Assembly (NCBI GenBank): GCA_002796165.1
Contig: PCWF01000089.1
Location: forward strand, 1-6,186
Origin: Nitrospinae bacterium CG11_big_fil_rev_8_21_14_0_20_56_8
GTDB taxonomy: Bacteria; Nitrospinota; Nitrospinia; Nitrospinales; VA-1
DNA: 6,186 nt
Reading direction: 5' to 3'
A model generated the notes under the pieces. That model saw only the letters and a list, made by a program, of their open reading frames with translations. It searched no databases and had not been told where the DNA came from. The position numbers were made by a program, and so were the translations under genes. How positions within the stretch are numbered: position 1 is the stretch's first letter; the number at the start of each line of letters is the position of its first letter. Positions 5,425-6,186 of the stretch are shown in pieces.

Positions 5425-6071
5425 TGGAACCGGCAATCCGCCCGAGGGTCGTAAGCATTAAAGGATCTGGTAATCACCGGTCCGCCCCGCTTCGGCGAAG
5501 CCTGGCTGTCTTCGCCGGGGCGGTTTGGCTTCTGCTGTTTTCGGCGGCGCCGAGCGGGGCCTTGCCCCGGGAAGCGATGATCCCGTTTTCCTCGATCAAG
5601 GAAGCGGTCGCGCAGATGCTCCCCTCTACCGGCAACCTCATTCGGCGGGACATCGTGCTGGATGAAAAACACCTGGCCCGATTGTCCCGGTTCAAAAACT
5701 GGGACACCGAAGAGACCGAGTTTGTGATTTACCATTCCCGAAACGCGGAAAACAAGGTTACCGGTACCCTCATTCTGTTTCCCGAGCACACACGGCAGGG
5801 AACTCTCGTCGTGGCGGTTGCGCTCGACAATCACGGAAGGGTGACCGGCGCGCGCCTCGTGGAAGCGCAGGAACCTACCGTCCAATGGGTGCTTCCTCTG
5901 CTCCGCGCCAATTACCTGGACCGGTTCAAGGGAGCCACCCTGGCGCTCGACCTGGCTCTTCCGAAAGAGTTCAAGGGTAAAAATTTTTCTTCCATCAGCC
6001 AGACCTACGCCCGGCGTCTGGCCAACTCGGTGAAAAAGACCGCGCAGATGTTCGATGCGGTTTACAAATAA
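5424..6071 (+). CDS. Exported FMN-binding-domain-like protein, paralogue 2, lacking the SGAT motif
   Basis: A 215-residue paralogue of the preceding gene. Shared blocks include EAVA..LP (60-67), NWDTEE (92-97), FPEHTRQG (119-126), VVAVALDNHGRV (129-140), EPTVQWVLPLL (150-160), YLDRFKG (164-170) and LANSVKKTAQMFDAVYK (199-215). The position of the flavin-acceptor motif SGAT reads S190-I-S-Q193; the Gln is shared with paralogue 1 (Q167). The N-terminus is long (about 25 residues, Arg-rich) before a hydrophobic core at 26-42, with possible cleavage after SGA (44-46); it may instead be a membrane anchor. The ATG at 5424 overlaps the upstream stop (TGATG), with GGAA just before, indicating translational coupling and probably equal amounts of both proteins. 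It is the last gene of the run; no convincing terminator follows. Confidence 0.76.
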   Translation: MEPAIRPRVVSIKGSGNHRSAPLRRSLAVFAGAVWLLLFSAAPSGALPREAMIPFSSIKEAVAQMLPSTGNLIRRDIVLDEKHLARLSRFKNWDTEETEFVIYHSRNAENKVTGTLILFPEHTRQGTLVVAVALDNHGRVTGARLVEAQEPTVQWVLPLLRANYLDRFKGATLALDLALPKEFKGKNFSSISQTYARRLANSVKKTAQMFDAVYK

Positions 6072-6095
6072 GCGGCCTCGCTTTCCACCGCAAAA

Positions 6096-6104
6096 TGGTA
6101 TGAT
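6096..6104 (+). promoter_or_regulatory. Extended -10 promoter candidate for the right-edge gene
   Basis: TG-G-TATGAT is an extended -10 element with five of six matches in the hexamer. The -35 area is poor, as is common for extended -10 promoters. Transcription would start near 6111, about 28 nt before the ATG at 6139, and would separate this gene from the envelope locus. Confidence 0.4.
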
Positions 6105-6138
6105 GGGAAATCTCCAGTCCTTCACGAGAAGAGCGACC

Positions 6139-6186
6139 ATGTACCTCGACATTGAACCCGACGGCAACGTGGACCGGTCCTTCAGC
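6139..6186 (+). CDS. Start of an unidentified gene, cut by the right edge
   Basis: An open frame of 16 codons (MYLDIEPDGNVDRSFS) runs to the end of the window. A purine-rich GAGAAGAG stretch (6125-6132) precedes the ATG by six bases, and an extended -10 element lies at a sensible distance. The N-terminus is hydrophilic with no signal peptide, so a cytosolic product is likely. Too little is present to name a family. Confidence 0.45.
   Translation, partial: MYLDIEPDGNVDRSFS

Noticed and set aside
5349..6167. A 272-codon minus-strand open frame opposite the second FMN-like gene
   Set aside because: It runs across the end of one real gene and the whole of another, and the plus-strand paralogy to the neighbouring gene confirms that strand.
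1..6186. CRISPR arrays, tRNA or rRNA genes, insertion sequences, attachment sites
   Set aside because: No regular repeat-spacer series, cloverleaf, ribosomal segment, transposase or terminal inverted repeats were seen.

Overview
The window comes from a Gram-negative bacterium of moderately high GC (mid-50s percent by eye). The evidence is a complete outer-membrane beta-barrel gene ending in Phe, several Sec-type signal peptides and good Shine-Dalgarno sites. The phylum cannot be fixed from this sequence. All gene names rest on remembered family features, because no database search was possible.

Left edge (1-650): the 5' part of gpmA (2,3-bisphosphoglycerate-dependent phosphoglycerate mutase) lies on the minus strand. 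An AT-rich divergent intergenic region follows. It holds a strong sigma70-like promoter for the rightward gene and a leftward-facing intrinsic-terminator-like hairpin in that gene's leader.

Signalling gene (651-1655): a soluble HD-GYP protein with an unidentified N-terminal domain. The His of the HD dyad is replaced by Ala while the other metal ligands remain, so its cyclic-di-GMP hydrolase activity is in doubt.

Envelope locus (about 1729-6071), the most interesting part: six plus-strand genes follow a good promoter. In order they are: two paralogous small secreted His/Cys-rich proteins sharing a C-x4-HxH-x4-CPH-x14/15-CGG motif; a BBP2/OmpL-like outer-membrane porin; a four-helix inner-membrane protein with a His-rich loop and an HxHxxxH motif; and two tandem paralogous exported proteins resembling the FMN-binding (PF04205-like) fold but lacking the SGAT flavinylation motif. 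The last four genes are tightly spaced (24 nt, 13 nt, then a TGATG overlap) and almost certainly form one transcript. The porin is 96 nt downstream of the second His/Cys gene, with a strong hairpin between them.

Inferred function: the parts span outer membrane, periplasm and inner membrane and are rich in metal-ligand residues. A metal uptake, sensing or detoxification system with a periplasmic redox or flavin-like component is plausible. The substrate is unknown, and no metalloregulator, ApbE or transport ATPase is visible in the window.

Right edge: an extended -10 promoter candidate and the first 16 codons of another plus-strand gene that cannot be identified.
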